From NCBI GenBank assembly GCA_036676175.1, contig JAKFDL010000003.1, positions 5,953 to 69,952 of the forward strand: DNA of 64,000 bases, in the 5' to 3' direction. The first letter of the stretch is position 1. Each line of letters begins with the position of its first letter. The translations under genes and the position numbers were made by a program. Below the pieces are notes generated by a model. That model was given only the letters and a program-made list of their open reading frames with translations, made no database searches and had not been told where the DNA came from. This document shows positions 1 to 9,624 of this stretch, one piece after another. Source of the stretch: Methylotenera_A sp036676175. Its GTDB lineage: Bacteria; Pseudomonadota; Gammaproteobacteria; Burkholderiales; Methylophilaceae.

Positions 1-429
1 GTTATATTTTTTGATATTGGTTTTTACCCATTTGGCCGCACTTGCAGGGTCTGCCATCAACGCAGGAAACAGCACTTCTGGATACACACGGTAATCGGGA
101 ACAACAACAATATAACCTTGGCTGACTAAGGCCTCAGCAGCAAACTTATAATCTGCGCGCTCGCCAGAGTCCCAATTACCTCCATAATAAAAAATAATGA
201 CTTTTTTTAGGGTGTCTAAATTTGGGGCATTCGAAGTTTTAGAATTTTTGGGTAAGTAAATATCTAATTTCTGTCGACTATCTACCCCATACGCAATCGC
301 AGAAACCAGTTCGTAACCATTCTCTGGTACCAGCGAGTTCAAAACTTTAACTGGCGAGCAGGCACTGCTCAAACAAGCCATGATAGCCACTAAGTATCGA
401 CTAAACTTAAGATTGATCAATTGCATCAT
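1..429 (-). CDS. Alpha/beta-hydrolase lipoprotein (carboxylesterase-like), C-terminal part beyond window
   Basis: Translation of the reverse strand from the ATG at 429 stays open for 143 codons to the window edge. The N-terminus has a hydrophobic signal ending in a lipobox (LSSAC, Cys at about residue 24), so this is probably a lipoprotein. After it comes LDIYLPKN, then a YYGGNWDSG segment that matches the oxyanion-hole region (HGGxW type) of small esterases, and VPDYRVYPE, typical of the alpha/beta-hydrolase esterase/lipase group. The His of the usual HGG is replaced by Tyr here. The nucleophilic Ser elbow and the Asp/His of the triad lie outside the window, so activity cannot be judged. A second ATG directly follows the first (426). 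It reads in the same direction as the next two genes upstream (70 bases from the nearer). Confidence 0.75.
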   Translation of the reverse strand, partial: MMQLINLKFSRYLVAIMACLSSACSPVKVLNSLVPENGYELVSAIAYGVDSRQKLDIYLPKNSKTSNAPNLDTLKKVIIFYYGGNWDSGERADYKFAAEALVSQGYIVVVPDYRVYPEVLFPALMADPASAAKWVKTNIKKYN

Positions 430-499
430 GTTTAATATACGGGACAAATGACTGTTTAGCTTCAAAAAAACAGGGTCAAATGAAGGTTTAAAATACAAT

Positions 500-1060
500 T
501 TAAGCTTCAAACGCTTCGCACAGTTGGCTGAGCAGCTGCCCAAAAATCGGCAGTACATCTTCTTTGCTGTGTGGGCTATCGTCATCGGTGCCCGCGACCA
601 CAAAACTCACCGTCAGTTTGTCTACATTCTCCCTGAACTCTACCCAATGTTCCGCTTCAGCTTCACCAATCAGTTTAAATTTATTAAAGCCGCTTTCTAT
701 AATTTCCATTAACTCGCCATCCGGCAAGCCTGCGAATAGAGTCTTAGCGATGATAATTTGCGCTTTGGTGATGTCAGGCGTAATACTTTCTTTGCTCAAG
801 GGTGCAGTAAAAAAAGTAAACGTGAGTAAAGCATAGGCTTGATACACACTCAACATGTCGAAATTATTTTTATACTCATCAGCTGGTTGCCTATCGGCCG
901 CATGAATGGCCTGAAAGGTAACGTAGCTAGCTAAATAATGCGCTGAATCTTCCACATCATATTCAGCTAAATTAGTACTAGGCCGATTGCCATCGCCGTC
1001 GTCAAAGGTTTCTGCCAAACATAATGCGTGTAATAAGTTGAGTCGTTTCGAGTAGTCCAT
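500..1060 (-). CDS. Conserved-looking hypothetical protein, acidic, 186 aa
   Basis: I do not recognise the family. The protein is soluble, acidic and probably mostly helical. It has no signal peptide or membrane segment. The stretch from about residue 35 to 120 reads like a helical bundle and the C-terminal third ends FGQLLSQLCEAFEA. It starts 39 bases downstream of the yheS stop and has a GGA-rich ribosome binding site before the ATG at 1060, so it is probably cotranscribed with yheS. No function can be assigned. Confidence 0.8.
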   Translation of the reverse strand: MDYSKRLNLLHALCLAETFDDGDGNRPSTNLAEYDVEDSAHYLASYVTFQAIHAADRQPADEYKNNFDMLSVYQAYALLTFTFFTAPLSKESITPDITKAQIIIAKTLFAGLPDGELMEIIESGFNKFKLIGEAEAEHWVEFRENVDKLTVSFVVAGTDDDSPHSKEDVLPIFGQLLSQLCEAFEA

Positions 1061-1099
1061 GGAAATCCTTTTACTGGTTTTTTATTCTATTGTATTTAT

Positions 1100-3025
1100 T
1101 TAATTAATTTCTGGTAAAGCTTCAAGCTGCTCGTGCAACTCTAACCAGCGCAATTCAGCGTCATCAATTGCACTGGTTAACTCTGCTTGACGCTTTAACA
1201 GCGCTTGTAATTCAATTTTATTTTGCTGTTCATATAAATCCGCTTCACTCGCGCGCGCATCTAATCTGGCTTTTTCTGCTTGGTGTGTTTCTAAACTTTT
1301 TTCAATCCACTGAGTTTCTTTTAATAATGGCCTGCGCGCCATAATGCGTGTCTGTCTATCTGCCTTATTTTGTGCGTAAGTGTTTGCATTAGATGCTTTG
1401 AAAGGCTCAGGATTATTTGTCTGCAGGGCATTACTTTCTATGCTTTTTTGGCCATTTTTTTGGGTTGCCAGCCATAACTTATAGTCATCTAAATCGCCAT
1501 CAAAAGGTTCAACCTTTCCATTCGCCACCAACACAAAATTATCGCAGCTGGCTTTTAACAAAGCCCTGTCGTGCGAGACCAAAATGACGCCGCCTTGATA
1601 ATCCTGTAAAGCCAGCGTCAAGGCATGGCGCATTTCAAGGTCAAGATGGTTGGTGGGCTCATCCAGCAACAACAGATTAGGGCGCGTCCATATCAACAAA
1701 GCCAGAGCAAGGCGCGATTTTTCGCCGCCAGAAAAATTTTCAATGCTGCTGCGCGCCATATCACCTTTAAAATCAAAGCCGCCCAGGTAATTCAAGTGTT
1801 CTTGCTCACGTGTATTCGGGTCTAGCCTTAACATGTGTTGTAGCGGCGATTCGTGCAGGCGCAGTTGCTCTAATTGATGCTGTGCAAAATAGCCAATATT
1901 TAAATCTTTGCCTTCTACGCGTTTACCGCTTAATGATTTGAGTTCGCTCGCCAGTAACTTAATCAATGTGGATTTTCCCGCGCCGTTCTTGCCAAGCAAA
2001 CCAATACGTTCACCAGGCCGTATGGTGAGTTCAACTTTATTTAATATGGTTTTATCAGCATAACCAGCGTTTACATCGTCCAACACCAATAATGGATCTG
2101 GCGCAGCTAGAGGTAATCTAAACTCAAAACTGAATTGCGAATCGACATGCGCCGCAGAAATCATCTCCATGCGCTCCAGTGCTTTGATTCTGCTTTGAGC
2201 TTGGCGCGCTTTGGTAGCCTGCACCCTGAAACGATCGATGTAACTATGCAAATGCGCTACCTTGCGTTGCTGCTTTTCAAACATGGCTTGCTGCAGTGCC
2301 AGTTTTTCGGCACGTTGCCGCTCAAAATCAGAGTAGCCGCCGCGATAAAGGGTAATCGCCTGCTGTTCGATATGTAGTACGTTATCAATCACAGCATCTA
2401 AAAAATCACGATCGTGCGAAATCATGAGTAAAGTGCCACGATAATCGCGTAGCCAGCCTTCCAGCCAAATCACTGCATCTAAGTCCAGATGGTTGGTGGG
2501 CTCATCCAGCAGCAATAAATCTGAGCGGCACATCAATGCGCGCGCTAAGTTAAGACGTACTCGCCATCCACCAGAAAAATCACTGACAGGCCGCGCTAAA
2601 TCCTGTTGCGTGAATCCCAGCCCATCCAACAGGGCAGACGCGCGCGCTTTCGCGCTATAGCCCTCAATGTCGCTAAGGCGATGATGTAGCTCAGCAATTT
2701 TTTCGCCTTGGTGATTCGTCTCGGCTTCAATGAGTGCGCTTTCAATTTCGCGCAACTCTTCATCACCATCCAAGGTAAATTCGAGTGCGGGTAAATTCAA
2801 ACTTGGCGTTTCTTGCGCCACATGCGCAATCACCCAGCTGGCAGGAATATCTAAATCGCCTTTTTCGGGCTGTAACTCTCCGCGCAACAGCGCAAACAGG
2901 GAGGATTTACCTGCGCCGTTAGCACCGATTAATCCCACTTTATGTCCAGGATGTAGCTGAAAAGTGGCTGCCTCTAACAACACTTTAATGCCGCGCGTAA
3001 GGCTTAAATTTTTAAATTGGATCAC
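1100..3025 (-). CDS. yheS: ABC-F ATPase, YheS type
   Basis: Duplicated ABC ATPase without membrane domain. The first cassette begins at residue 1 with Walker A GANGAGKSS, signature SDFSGGWRVRL and Walker B LLLLDEPTNHLDLD. The second cassette (from about residue 310) has GKNGAGKST, NFSGGEKSRL and LLLLDEPTNHLDLE. Between them lies the charged ABC-F linker with LHSYIDRFRVQATKARQAQSRIKALERME, and the C-terminus (about 530-641) is a coiled-coil. At 641 residues it matches the length of E. coli YheS, and its motifs follow YheS rather than Uup or EttA. ABC-F proteins bind the ribosomal E site and act on stalled or slow translation; the specific role of YheS is less well defined. Confidence 0.93.
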   Translation of the reverse strand: MIQFKNLSLTRGIKVLLEAATFQLHPGHKVGLIGANGAGKSSLFALLRGELQPEKGDLDIPASWVIAHVAQETPSLNLPALEFTLDGDEELREIESALIEAETNHQGEKIAELHHRLSDIEGYSAKARASALLDGLGFTQQDLARPVSDFSGGWRVRLNLARALMCRSDLLLLDEPTNHLDLDAVIWLEGWLRDYRGTLLMISHDRDFLDAVIDNVLHIEQQAITLYRGGYSDFERQRAEKLALQQAMFEKQQRKVAHLHSYIDRFRVQATKARQAQSRIKALERMEMISAAHVDSQFSFEFRLPLAAPDPLLVLDDVNAGYADKTILNKVELTIRPGERIGLLGKNGAGKSTLIKLLASELKSLSGKRVEGKDLNIGYFAQHQLEQLRLHESPLQHMLRLDPNTREQEHLNYLGGFDFKGDMARSSIENFSGGEKSRLALALLIWTRPNLLLLDEPTNHLDLEMRHALTLALQDYQGGVILVSHDRALLKASCDNFVLVANGKVEPFDGDLDDYKLWLATQKNGQKSIESNALQTNNPEPFKASNANTYAQNKADRQTRIMARRPLLKETQWIEKSLETHQAEKARLDARASEADLYEQQNKIELQALLKRQAELTSAIDDAELRWLELHEQLEALPEIN

Positions 3026-3082
3026 GAATACCCGAACTTTATATTTGCATATCAGCCAAACTGGCCAAAAGCCGTTATTTTA

Positions 3083-3104
3083 AAGCAATCTATCTTAATT
3101 GCTT
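3083..3104. other. Inverted repeat in the yheS/yhdP divergent spacer
   Basis: AAGCAAT and ATTGCTT are separated by 8 bases in the 197-base AT-rich spacer (3026-3222) between two divergent genes. This could be an operator or a small hairpin. In such AT-rich sequence a 7-base dyad may also be chance. I saw no other clear element in this spacer. Confidence 0.25.
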
Positions 3105-3222
3105 ATCTAATGTTTACGTTTATTCACAAGTTATTCATATAAATTAAAGTAAAATAAACAACAAATTAAATACACAAATTGTTAACCAAAATAATTAAAG
3201 CCAAACAAAAAACCATCCACTA

Positions 3223-6200
3223 ATGAAATCATATAAAAAACTATCTCGTTGGGTGTTATATGCAGCAATTTCCTTGCTGCTTATCTTCGCGTCATTGGCT
3301 ATTGGTATACGCTTTATTGTGTTTCCGAATATCGATCAATATAAAGATGATATTGCGGCCTATGCCTCTAAAACTGCCGGGCAAAAAATCACTATTGGTG
3401 ATATCAGTACTGGCTGGGATGGGATCTCGCCGCATATCGCACTTAATAACATTGATATATTTGATGCTGAAAATCGTTCCGCCTTGCACTTAAATGATGT
3501 GGCTGCAAGCATCTCATGGCTAAGTGTCCCTTTATTGCAGCCGCGCCTTTATAAGCTAGTCATCACCCAGCCAGAACTGACGATTCGACGAAAGGCTGAT
3601 GGCAGTATTTATTTAGCCGGCATCAATATTGCAGGCGAAAGCAAACCAGATTTCGCCAATTGGTTACTGAGCCAATCTAAAGTGCTCATTAAAAATGCGC
3701 AAGTGATATGGCTAGATGATTTGCGTCAAGCCCCTCCGCTATCGCTGAAACAACTCGATCTAACCTTGCTGAACCCCGCTTGGAAAAGTCTATTTGGCCA
3801 ACATCAATTCGAAGTATCTGCATTACCATCCGTGGGCACAACGCAAATGATTACGGCCAAGGGCCGCTTTATTGGTAACGATGTCAGTAAAATAAATACT
3901 TGGCATGGCCAAGTATCTGCAGAATTGAAACAGGCTGATTTGGCGATATGGCGGCCTTGGCTAGATTATAAGATTATCAATCTCCTTATGGATATACAAA
4001 CAGGCACTGGAGATGCACAACTTACATTGGACTTTGCTGATGCTAAGATTGAAAAAGTTAGCATGCACGCTGCGATAAGTAATTTAATTATCAAGCTCGG
4101 CAAACAAGCAGCTCCACTTAATGCAAAACAATTTAGCGGAGATATTGGTTGGAGTGATTTTAAAAATATACAAACCATTAGCGTGAAAAACATTCATCTC
4201 AGCACAAACACTGGCTTAAATATCAATAACGGCAATGGCTACTACTCCACCAGCATTAAAGATGGAAAACCATGGGTAAAAGTCAATATGAAGCTAGATG
4301 AATTTGACTTGGCTACCCTGAAACAACTCTCTCCCTATGTTCAGCTACCAGAAAACATAAGTACCAGATTAAATGCGCTCTCACCTGTGGGCGAGTTACA
4401 GGCATTAGCATTGGGTTTTGAGGGTGAGAAGAATAAACCAGAGGTGTATAAAATCAATACCAATTTTAAAAATCTGGGCATTACTGCCTATGAAAAAACG
4501 CCAGGCTTTAGCAACCTAAGCGGAAAAGTTGTTGCAAATGAAAATGGAGGTGAACTCACACTTGAGTCACAAAAATCCACGCTCGATTTTAAAGATATAT
4601 TACGCTGGCCAATTCCTGTAGATAAAATAACTGGCCAGGTCAGTTGGAAATTAAATGGTGATAAAGCCCTGATCAAAGCTGAAGATGTTTTTATTGCTAG
4701 TCCCCATATCACCGGGACAATAAACGCCAGTTATGACAAGAATAATATAAAAGGCGGTTTTTTAGATTTAACCGGGAAATTCAGCAAAGGCAATGCCAAA
4801 TACGCAACTTTTTACTACCCGATCATATTAGGAAAAACTACCTTGCAATGGCTGGACACCTCCATCCTGGCGGGTCGAGCAGAAGATGTCGACCTCACCG
4901 TCAAGGGCAATCTTGCTGACTTCCCGTATGTTGATAGTAAAAATCAAGTAGATAAAAAACTAGGGCTGTTTAGAGTGACCGCTAAAATTAGCGATGCATT
5001 ATTAGAATATGGCACTGGCTGGCCGATGATAGAAGGCTTAGGCCTGGACATGCTGTTTGAAGGCAAGCGTATGGAACTTAATGCCAACAAAGGTCGCATT
5101 TTTGGCAATAACATCATCAAAAGCAAAACTGTGATTCCATTATTAGACTCCGATTGGCCGATGCTGCATATTGTGAGTGAGGTGGAAGGGCCGGTGGTTG
5201 AAGGCATCAAATTTGTCAATAATAGCCCTGTTAAGGAGGTAACACAGGGCTTTACAGATGATTTAAAAACTGCAGGTAACGGCAAACTTAACTTAGAGCT
5301 CATTATTCCGATGGAGGATTTAGAGGCTGCAAAGTACAAAGGTGTATACAAAATTAGTAATGGCACCATCTTCGCAAACGACGACGTTGGTTTGCCAGAG
5401 CTGACCAAACTCAATGGCATACTCAGCTTCACCGAAAACAGCTTTTCTGCGCAAAACGTGACGACTGAAGTGTTAGGCGGTCCAGCACAGTTTAGCCTTA
5501 AAACCGGTGCAGATAAAATTATACGGGTATCTGCCAATGGCAGAGTGAATGACACCGGCATTAAAAAACTTACTTCAAACCCATTAGCAGATCGCATGCA
5601 AGGTAATGCCGATTGGGCTGGTGAAATCACTATCAAAAAACCATTGTTAGACGCAAAAATACAATCTAACCTTGTAGGGATGGCGATCAATCTACCACCG
5701 CCATTTAATAAACCTGCTAGTCAAAGCATATTGCTTACGTTGGATAAAAAACAGCAAAGCTCTAGCTACGATAGCATTAACATCGGCTATGGTGATTTAG
5801 TTTCAGCAAAACTATTACGCACAGAACAGGCAGGCAAACTTACATTAGAACGCGGCGATATTGGTGTGTTCATGCCAGCCGAGTTATCCAATCAAACAGG
5901 CTTATCAGTCCACGGCAAACTTGATTATGTGAATGCGGACGATTGGCTGGCATTATTCAATCAAACACCCAAAAGCGCTGGGACGACTTCATTAAAAATT
6001 AGCAATGCAAATGTCGCGATACAAAAAATAGATATTTTTGGCCGCAGTTTACATGCGCTTAAAGTGGTTGCACTGCCCAGCAACACTGGCCTGAAAATGG
6101 CTATTGAAAGTGAAGAAATATCAGGTGACGCTGAATGGCAGGCCAAGGATTCTGCGCACACTAGCGGTAAAATTATCGCACGTTTGAAAAATCTGACCAT

Positions 6201-7119
6201 CCCTGCCGATAGCGGAAGTAAGACTAAAGAAGCCAAAACAGAAGCTGTTAAAAAAGATATTCGTAAATTAGCTAATGGCTACCCTGCACTGGATGTCGTT
6301 GCAGATAACTTTCAACTCGGTAATAAAAAGCTAGGCAGCCTGACATTAAATGCATTCGAAAATAATGACGACTGGGTCATCCAAAAACTCAACATCAACA
6401 ATCCGGATAGCACACTGACTGCGGATGGTGTTTGGCAAAATTGGACACGCAACCCCAACACCAGCCTGAATTTTGTGCTTAAAGTAGACAATATTGGTAA
6501 AACCTTAAAACGCTTTGGCCAACCCGATGCGGTAAAAGGCGGAACAGCGGAAATTGAAGGCCTCCTAAGTTGGGCTGGCAGCCCGCATGAATTTGAAACC
6601 ACCAGCCTCAATGGTAACTTTAGCCTAGTGGCCAACAAAGGCCAAATTGCAAAAGTACAGCCAGGCGTTGGACGCTTGTTCGGTTTGCTCAGCCTGCAAA
6701 GCTTACCGCGTCGTTTGAGTTTAGATTTTAGGGATTTATTCAGTGATGGGTTTGCCTTTGATAAAATCAGTGCCAATGCAAAAATTAACAATGGCATTTT
6801 GCGCAGTGATGACTTTTTTATGACTGGCCCAGCTGCAGAAGCCAAAATCAAAGGTGAGACCAACTTAAAAACCGAGACTCAAAATTTAACGGTACAAGTA
6901 ATTCCACATGTCAGTGACAGCCTTTCCCTAGCGGCGCTAGCGGGTGGGCCTATAGTTGGCGCAGCAGCGTTTGTTGCGCAAAAGATACTAAAAGACCCTT
7001 TTAACAAAATTGTCTCCACCGATTATGTCATCACTGGCACCTGGGATAACCCTAAAGAGATAGAATCAGAGAAAAATGAGGAAAATAAACCTGTTAATAA
7101 CTCACCAATGAGACGTTAA
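3223..7119 (+). CDS. yhdP: YhdP family AsmA-like envelope protein
   Basis: A 1298-residue protein with one N-terminal membrane helix (about residues 10-35) followed by a very long beta-rich region, ending in SLAALAGGPIVGAAAFVAQKILKDPFNKI, the typical end of the TIGR02099/YhdP family. YhdP is an AsmA-like, bridge-type protein anchored in the inner membrane. In E. coli it acts with TamB and YdbH in moving phospholipids to the outer membrane. The length is that of the family (E. coli about 1266). It is followed by a nitrilase gene after 39 bases and then tldD, a gene order found in many proteobacteria. Confidence 0.93.
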   Translation: MKSYKKLSRWVLYAAISLLLIFASLAIGIRFIVFPNIDQYKDDIAAYASKTAGQKITIGDISTGWDGISPHIALNNIDIFDAENRSALHLNDVAASISWLSVPLLQPRLYKLVITQPELTIRRKADGSIYLAGINIAGESKPDFANWLLSQSKVLIKNAQVIWLDDLRQAPPLSLKQLDLTLLNPAWKSLFGQHQFEVSALPSVGTTQMITAKGRFIGNDVSKINTWHGQVSAELKQADLAIWRPWLDYKIINLLMDIQTGTGDAQLTLDFADAKIEKVSMHAAISNLIIKLGKQAAPLNAKQFSGDIGWSDFKNIQTISVKNIHLSTNTGLNINNGNGYYSTSIKDGKPWVKVNMKLDEFDLATLKQLSPYVQLPENISTRLNALSPVGELQALALGFEGEKNKPEVYKINTNFKNLGITAYEKTPGFSNLSGKVVANENGGELTLESQKSTLDFKDILRWPIPVDKITGQVSWKLNGDKALIKAEDVFIASPHITGTINASYDKNNIKGGFLDLTGKFSKGNAKYATFYYPIILGKTTLQWLDTSILAGRAEDVDLTVKGNLADFPYVDSKNQVDKKLGLFRVTAKISDALLEYGTGWPMIEGLGLDMLFEGKRMELNANKGRIFGNNIIKSKTVIPLLDSDWPMLHIVSEVEGPVVEGIKFVNNSPVKEVTQGFTDDLKTAGNGKLNLELIIPMEDLEAAKYKGVYKISNGTIFANDDVGLPELTKLNGILSFTENSFSAQNVTTEVLGGPAQFSLKTGADKIIRVSANGRVNDTGIKKLTSNPLADRMQGNADWAGEITIKKPLLDAKIQSNLVGMAINLPPPFNKPASQSILLTLDKKQQSSSYDSINIGYGDLVSAKLLRTEQAGKLTLERGDIGVFMPAELSNQTGLSVHGKLDYVNADDWLALFNQTPKSAGTTSLKISNANVAIQKIDIFGRSLHALKVVALPSNTGLKMAIESEEISGDAEWQAKDSAHTSGKIIARLKNLTIPADSGSKTKEAKTEAVKKDIRKLANGYPALDVVADNFQLGNKKLGSLTLNAFENNDDWVIQKLNINNPDSTLTADGVWQNWTRNPNTSLNFVLKVDNIGKTLKRFGQPDAVKGGTAEIEGLLSWAGSPHEFETTSLNGNFSLVANKGQIAKVQPGVGRLFGLLSLQSLPRRLSLDFRDLFSDGFAFDKISANAKINNGILRSDDFFMTGPAAEAKIKGETNLKTETQNLTVQVIPHVSDSLSLAALAGGPIVGAAAFVAQKILKDPFNKIVSTDYVITGTWDNPKEIESEKNEENKPVNNSPMRR

Positions 7120-7158
7120 AACGGTTTAATAATTAACACAAAAAACAAGAAAGCAAGC

Positions 7159-8019
7159 ATGCCGATTACCGCGCGAAACAAATTAGCAAATCCTGCCAAA
7201 ACTGCGGCGGGGACCTTTAAGGTGGCAGGCATACAAATGGCCTCTAGCCCACATGTATCTTCGAACCTGACCGAGGCTGAGCGCCTGATTGCCATCGCTG
7301 CACAGCAAGGCGCAAAAATCGTGGTACTGCCCGAGTACTTTTGCATCATGGGTTTAAAAGACATCGACAAAGTACAAGTACGTGAAAAACCCAACGATGG
7401 ACCGATTCAGAGTTTCTTATCCAAAATGGCGCGTGATTACGAAATATGGTTGATTGGCGGCACCATTCCTTTGACCAGCAATTATCCAAATAAAGTGCGC
7501 AATAGCTGCCTGGTATATAACGACAAAGGTGAACAAGTCGCTCGTTACGACAAAATACACTTGTTTGGACTAGATTTAGGTACCGAGCATTATCACGAAG
7601 AAAACACCATCGAATCGGGCAATCAAGTCATTTCGGTCGACACGCCGTATGGAAAAATCGGGTTATCCATTTGTTATGACCTGCGCTTTCCAGAGCTGTA
7701 CCGCGCGATGGGAGAGGTAGATATGATTGTGATTCCCTCTGCATTCACCGAAACTACCGGCAAGGCGCACTGGGAAAGTCTCATCCGTGCCCGTGCCATC
7801 GAAAACTTATGCTACGTGATTGCCCCCGCTCAAGGCGGTTACCATTTATCAGGTCGCGAAACGCATGGCAACAGCATGATCGTAGACCCATGGGGCGTAG
7901 TGCTAGATCGCCTGCCTCGTGGCTCTGGTGTTGTCATCGCATCAATTAACCGGGGTTACCAAGCCAGTCTGCGCAACAGTTTGCCTGCGCTTAAACACCG
8001 CACCATTAAAGCAGTCTAA
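7159..8019 (+). CDS. Carbon-nitrogen hydrolase (nitrilase superfamily, Nit-like)
   Basis: 286-residue nitrilase-fold amidase. The Glu-Lys-Cys triad is visible: Glu59 in VVLPEYF, Lys132 in RYDKIHLF and Cys172 in SICYDLRFPELYR. Together with GTEHYHEENTIESG this places it near the Nit1/NitFhit branch, whose bacterial members (YafV/YbeM type) hydrolyse deaminated glutathione and related omega-amides. Substrate is an inference. It sits between yhdP and tldD on the same strand and is probably in one operon with yhdP. The first about 20 residues are not part of the conserved fold, so a start slightly downstream cannot be excluded. Confidence 0.9.
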   Translation: MPITARNKLANPAKTAAGTFKVAGIQMASSPHVSSNLTEAERLIAIAAQQGAKIVVLPEYFCIMGLKDIDKVQVREKPNDGPIQSFLSKMARDYEIWLIGGTIPLTSNYPNKVRNSCLVYNDKGEQVARYDKIHLFGLDLGTEHYHEENTIESGNQVISVDTPYGKIGLSICYDLRFPELYRAMGEVDMIVIPSAFTETTGKAHWESLIRARAIENLCYVIAPAQGGYHLSGRETHGNSMIVDPWGVVLDRLPRGSGVVIASINRGYQASLRNSLPALKHRTIKAV

Positions 8020-8057
8020 GCCTCCAACAAATCATCTACGTATTTATTATTCAAGAA

Positions 8058-8091
8058 TATACTTAGCGCATTTTTTTACTGCGCTGGTATA
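8058..8091 (+). other. Hairpin directly upstream of tldD
   Basis: TATAC-T-TAGCGCA and TGCGCTG-GTATA can pair around a 9-base T-rich loop, giving about 12 pairs with one bulged T and one G-U pair. The stem ends 8 bases before the tldD ATG, where no Shine-Dalgarno sequence is evident. No T-tract follows, so it is not a standard terminator. A role in translation or processing between the nitrilase and tldD is possible. Confidence 0.4.
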
Positions 8092-8099
8092 GTTACCCT

Positions 8100-9563
8100 A
8101 TGAAGATTGAACAGCCAAACTTAGCCAATGTAAATCACTTTGATACTGCGCATAATGTTTTACTAAAGCCTACAGGCCTTACTACAAGGGCTTTACAGGG
8201 CATCCTTGGCAATATCATGTCACATCAGGTTGATTATGCCGATTTATACTTTCAATATAGCCGCAGTGAATCTTGGGGATTAGAAGAAGGCCAGGTCAAA
8301 TCAGGAAACTTCAGTATCGACCAAGGCGTCGGCGTGCGCGCTGTCAGCGGCGAAAAAACCGCTTTTGCCTATTCAGATGACATTAACCTACCCGCCTTAC
8401 AAGCTGCGGCCAATGCCACTAAATCGATTGCCAGTTTAGGCCTTGAGCAAACTGGTAAGAACATCATCACCATGCAGAACAATCAGCTTTATTTACCACA
8501 GGACCCAATCGCCAGCCTAAGCGCTGACGCAAAAGTTAAATTATTGGAGCGCCTTGAGCAATTTGCCAAACAGGCAGACCCGCGCGTCACACAGGTCATG
8601 GCCAGTATTGCAGGTGAATATGAAGTGGTGATGGTCGCACGCAGCGATGGCGTGATGGCGGCCGATGTAAGGCCATTGGTACGCATTTCGGTGCAAGTGC
8701 ATGCAGAACAAAATGGTCGTCGCGAACAAGGTTCTAGCGGTGGAGGTGGGCGTTTTGACTATAGTTATTTTACTGACGAAGTCTTACTCGATTATGCACA
8801 AAAAGCGGTGCATCAAGCCTTGGTAAATTTAGATGCGCGCCCTGCCCCTGCCGGTAGCATGACGGTCGTATTAGGCGCAGGCTGGCCAGGTATTTTATTG
8901 CACGAAGCAATCGGTCATGGCTTGGAAGGTGATTTTAACCGCAAAGGTAGTAGCGCATTTGCCAATATGATGGGCAAACGAGTTGCAGCCAAAGGCATTA
9001 CCATTGTGGATGATGGCACGATTGCGGACAGAAGAGGCTCGCTCACCATGGATGATGAAGGTAATCAGACCAATAAAACGGTGTTGATTGAAGATGGCAT
9101 CTTGCGTGGCTACATCCAGGACAGCCTAAATGCACGCTTAATGAACATGCCACTGACTGGCAATGCGCGTCGTGAGAGCTATTCACATATTCCCATGCCC
9201 CGAATGACCAATACTTATATGCACAATGGCGACAAAGACCCTGCTGAGATTATTAAATCGGTTAAAAAAGGCCTGTATGCCGCTAACTTCGGTGGTGGAC
9301 AAGTGGATATCACCAGCGGAAAATTTGTATTCAGTGCCGCTGAAGCCTATATGATTGAAGACGGCAAAATCACCTATCCGGTTAAAGGCGCAACGCTGAT
9401 TGGTAATGGTCCGGATGTGTTAACGCGGGTATCCATGATAGGCAACGATATGAAGCTTGACTCTGGTGTAGGCACGTGCGGAAAAGAAGGTCAAAGCGTG
9501 CCGGTGGGCGTTGGGCAACCTACGCTTAAGATTGACGGCTTAACGGTTGGTGGAACCGCTTGA
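8100..9563 (+). CDS. tldD: Metalloprotease TldD
   Basis: 487-residue TldD of the TldD/TldE (PmbA) zinc protease, which trims modified peptides (microcin B17 maturation, CcdA decay in E. coli). The HExxxH zinc motif is intact (His268, Glu269, His273 in LHEAIGHGLEGDFN), and the family blocks SGGGGRFDYSYF, GRRESYSHIPMPRMTNTYM and NFGGGQVDITSGKFVFS are present. The C-terminus VGVGQPTLKIDGLTVGGTA matches the family end. Length agrees with E. coli TldD (481), supporting the ATG at 8100 although no strong ribosome binding site precedes it. The partner gene pmbA is not in the window. Confidence 0.95.
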   Translation: MKIEQPNLANVNHFDTAHNVLLKPTGLTTRALQGILGNIMSHQVDYADLYFQYSRSESWGLEEGQVKSGNFSIDQGVGVRAVSGEKTAFAYSDDINLPALQAAANATKSIASLGLEQTGKNIITMQNNQLYLPQDPIASLSADAKVKLLERLEQFAKQADPRVTQVMASIAGEYEVVMVARSDGVMAADVRPLVRISVQVHAEQNGRREQGSSGGGGRFDYSYFTDEVLLDYAQKAVHQALVNLDARPAPAGSMTVVLGAGWPGILLHEAIGHGLEGDFNRKGSSAFANMMGKRVAAKGITIVDDGTIADRRGSLTMDDEGNQTNKTVLIEDGILRGYIQDSLNARLMNMPLTGNARRESYSHIPMPRMTNTYMHNGDKDPAEIIKSVKKGLYAANFGGGQVDITSGKFVFSAAEAYMIEDGKITYPVKGATLIGNGPDVLTRVSMIGNDMKLDSGVGTCGKEGQSVPVGVGQPTLKIDGLTVGGTA

Positions 9564-9581
9564 TAATTGGTTTCAGGTAAC

Positions 9582-9608
9582 AAAAAAGGGGCTATCAGCC
9601 CCTTTTTT
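9582..9608. terminator. Bidirectional terminator between tldD and efp
   Basis: A perfect stem of 12 pairs, AAAAAAGGGGCT with AGCCCCTTTTTT, around the 3-base loop ATC. The T run in both directions fits termination of the converging tldD and efp transcripts. Confidence 0.92.
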
Positions 9609-9624
9609 ACTTCCATTCAATAAC

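Noticed and set aside
4944..5690. Long open frame antisense to yhdP
   Set aside because: It mirrors the codon pattern of yhdP, has no ribosome binding site and no known domain. Similar antisense frames opposite rarA, amt and mfd were dropped for the same reason.
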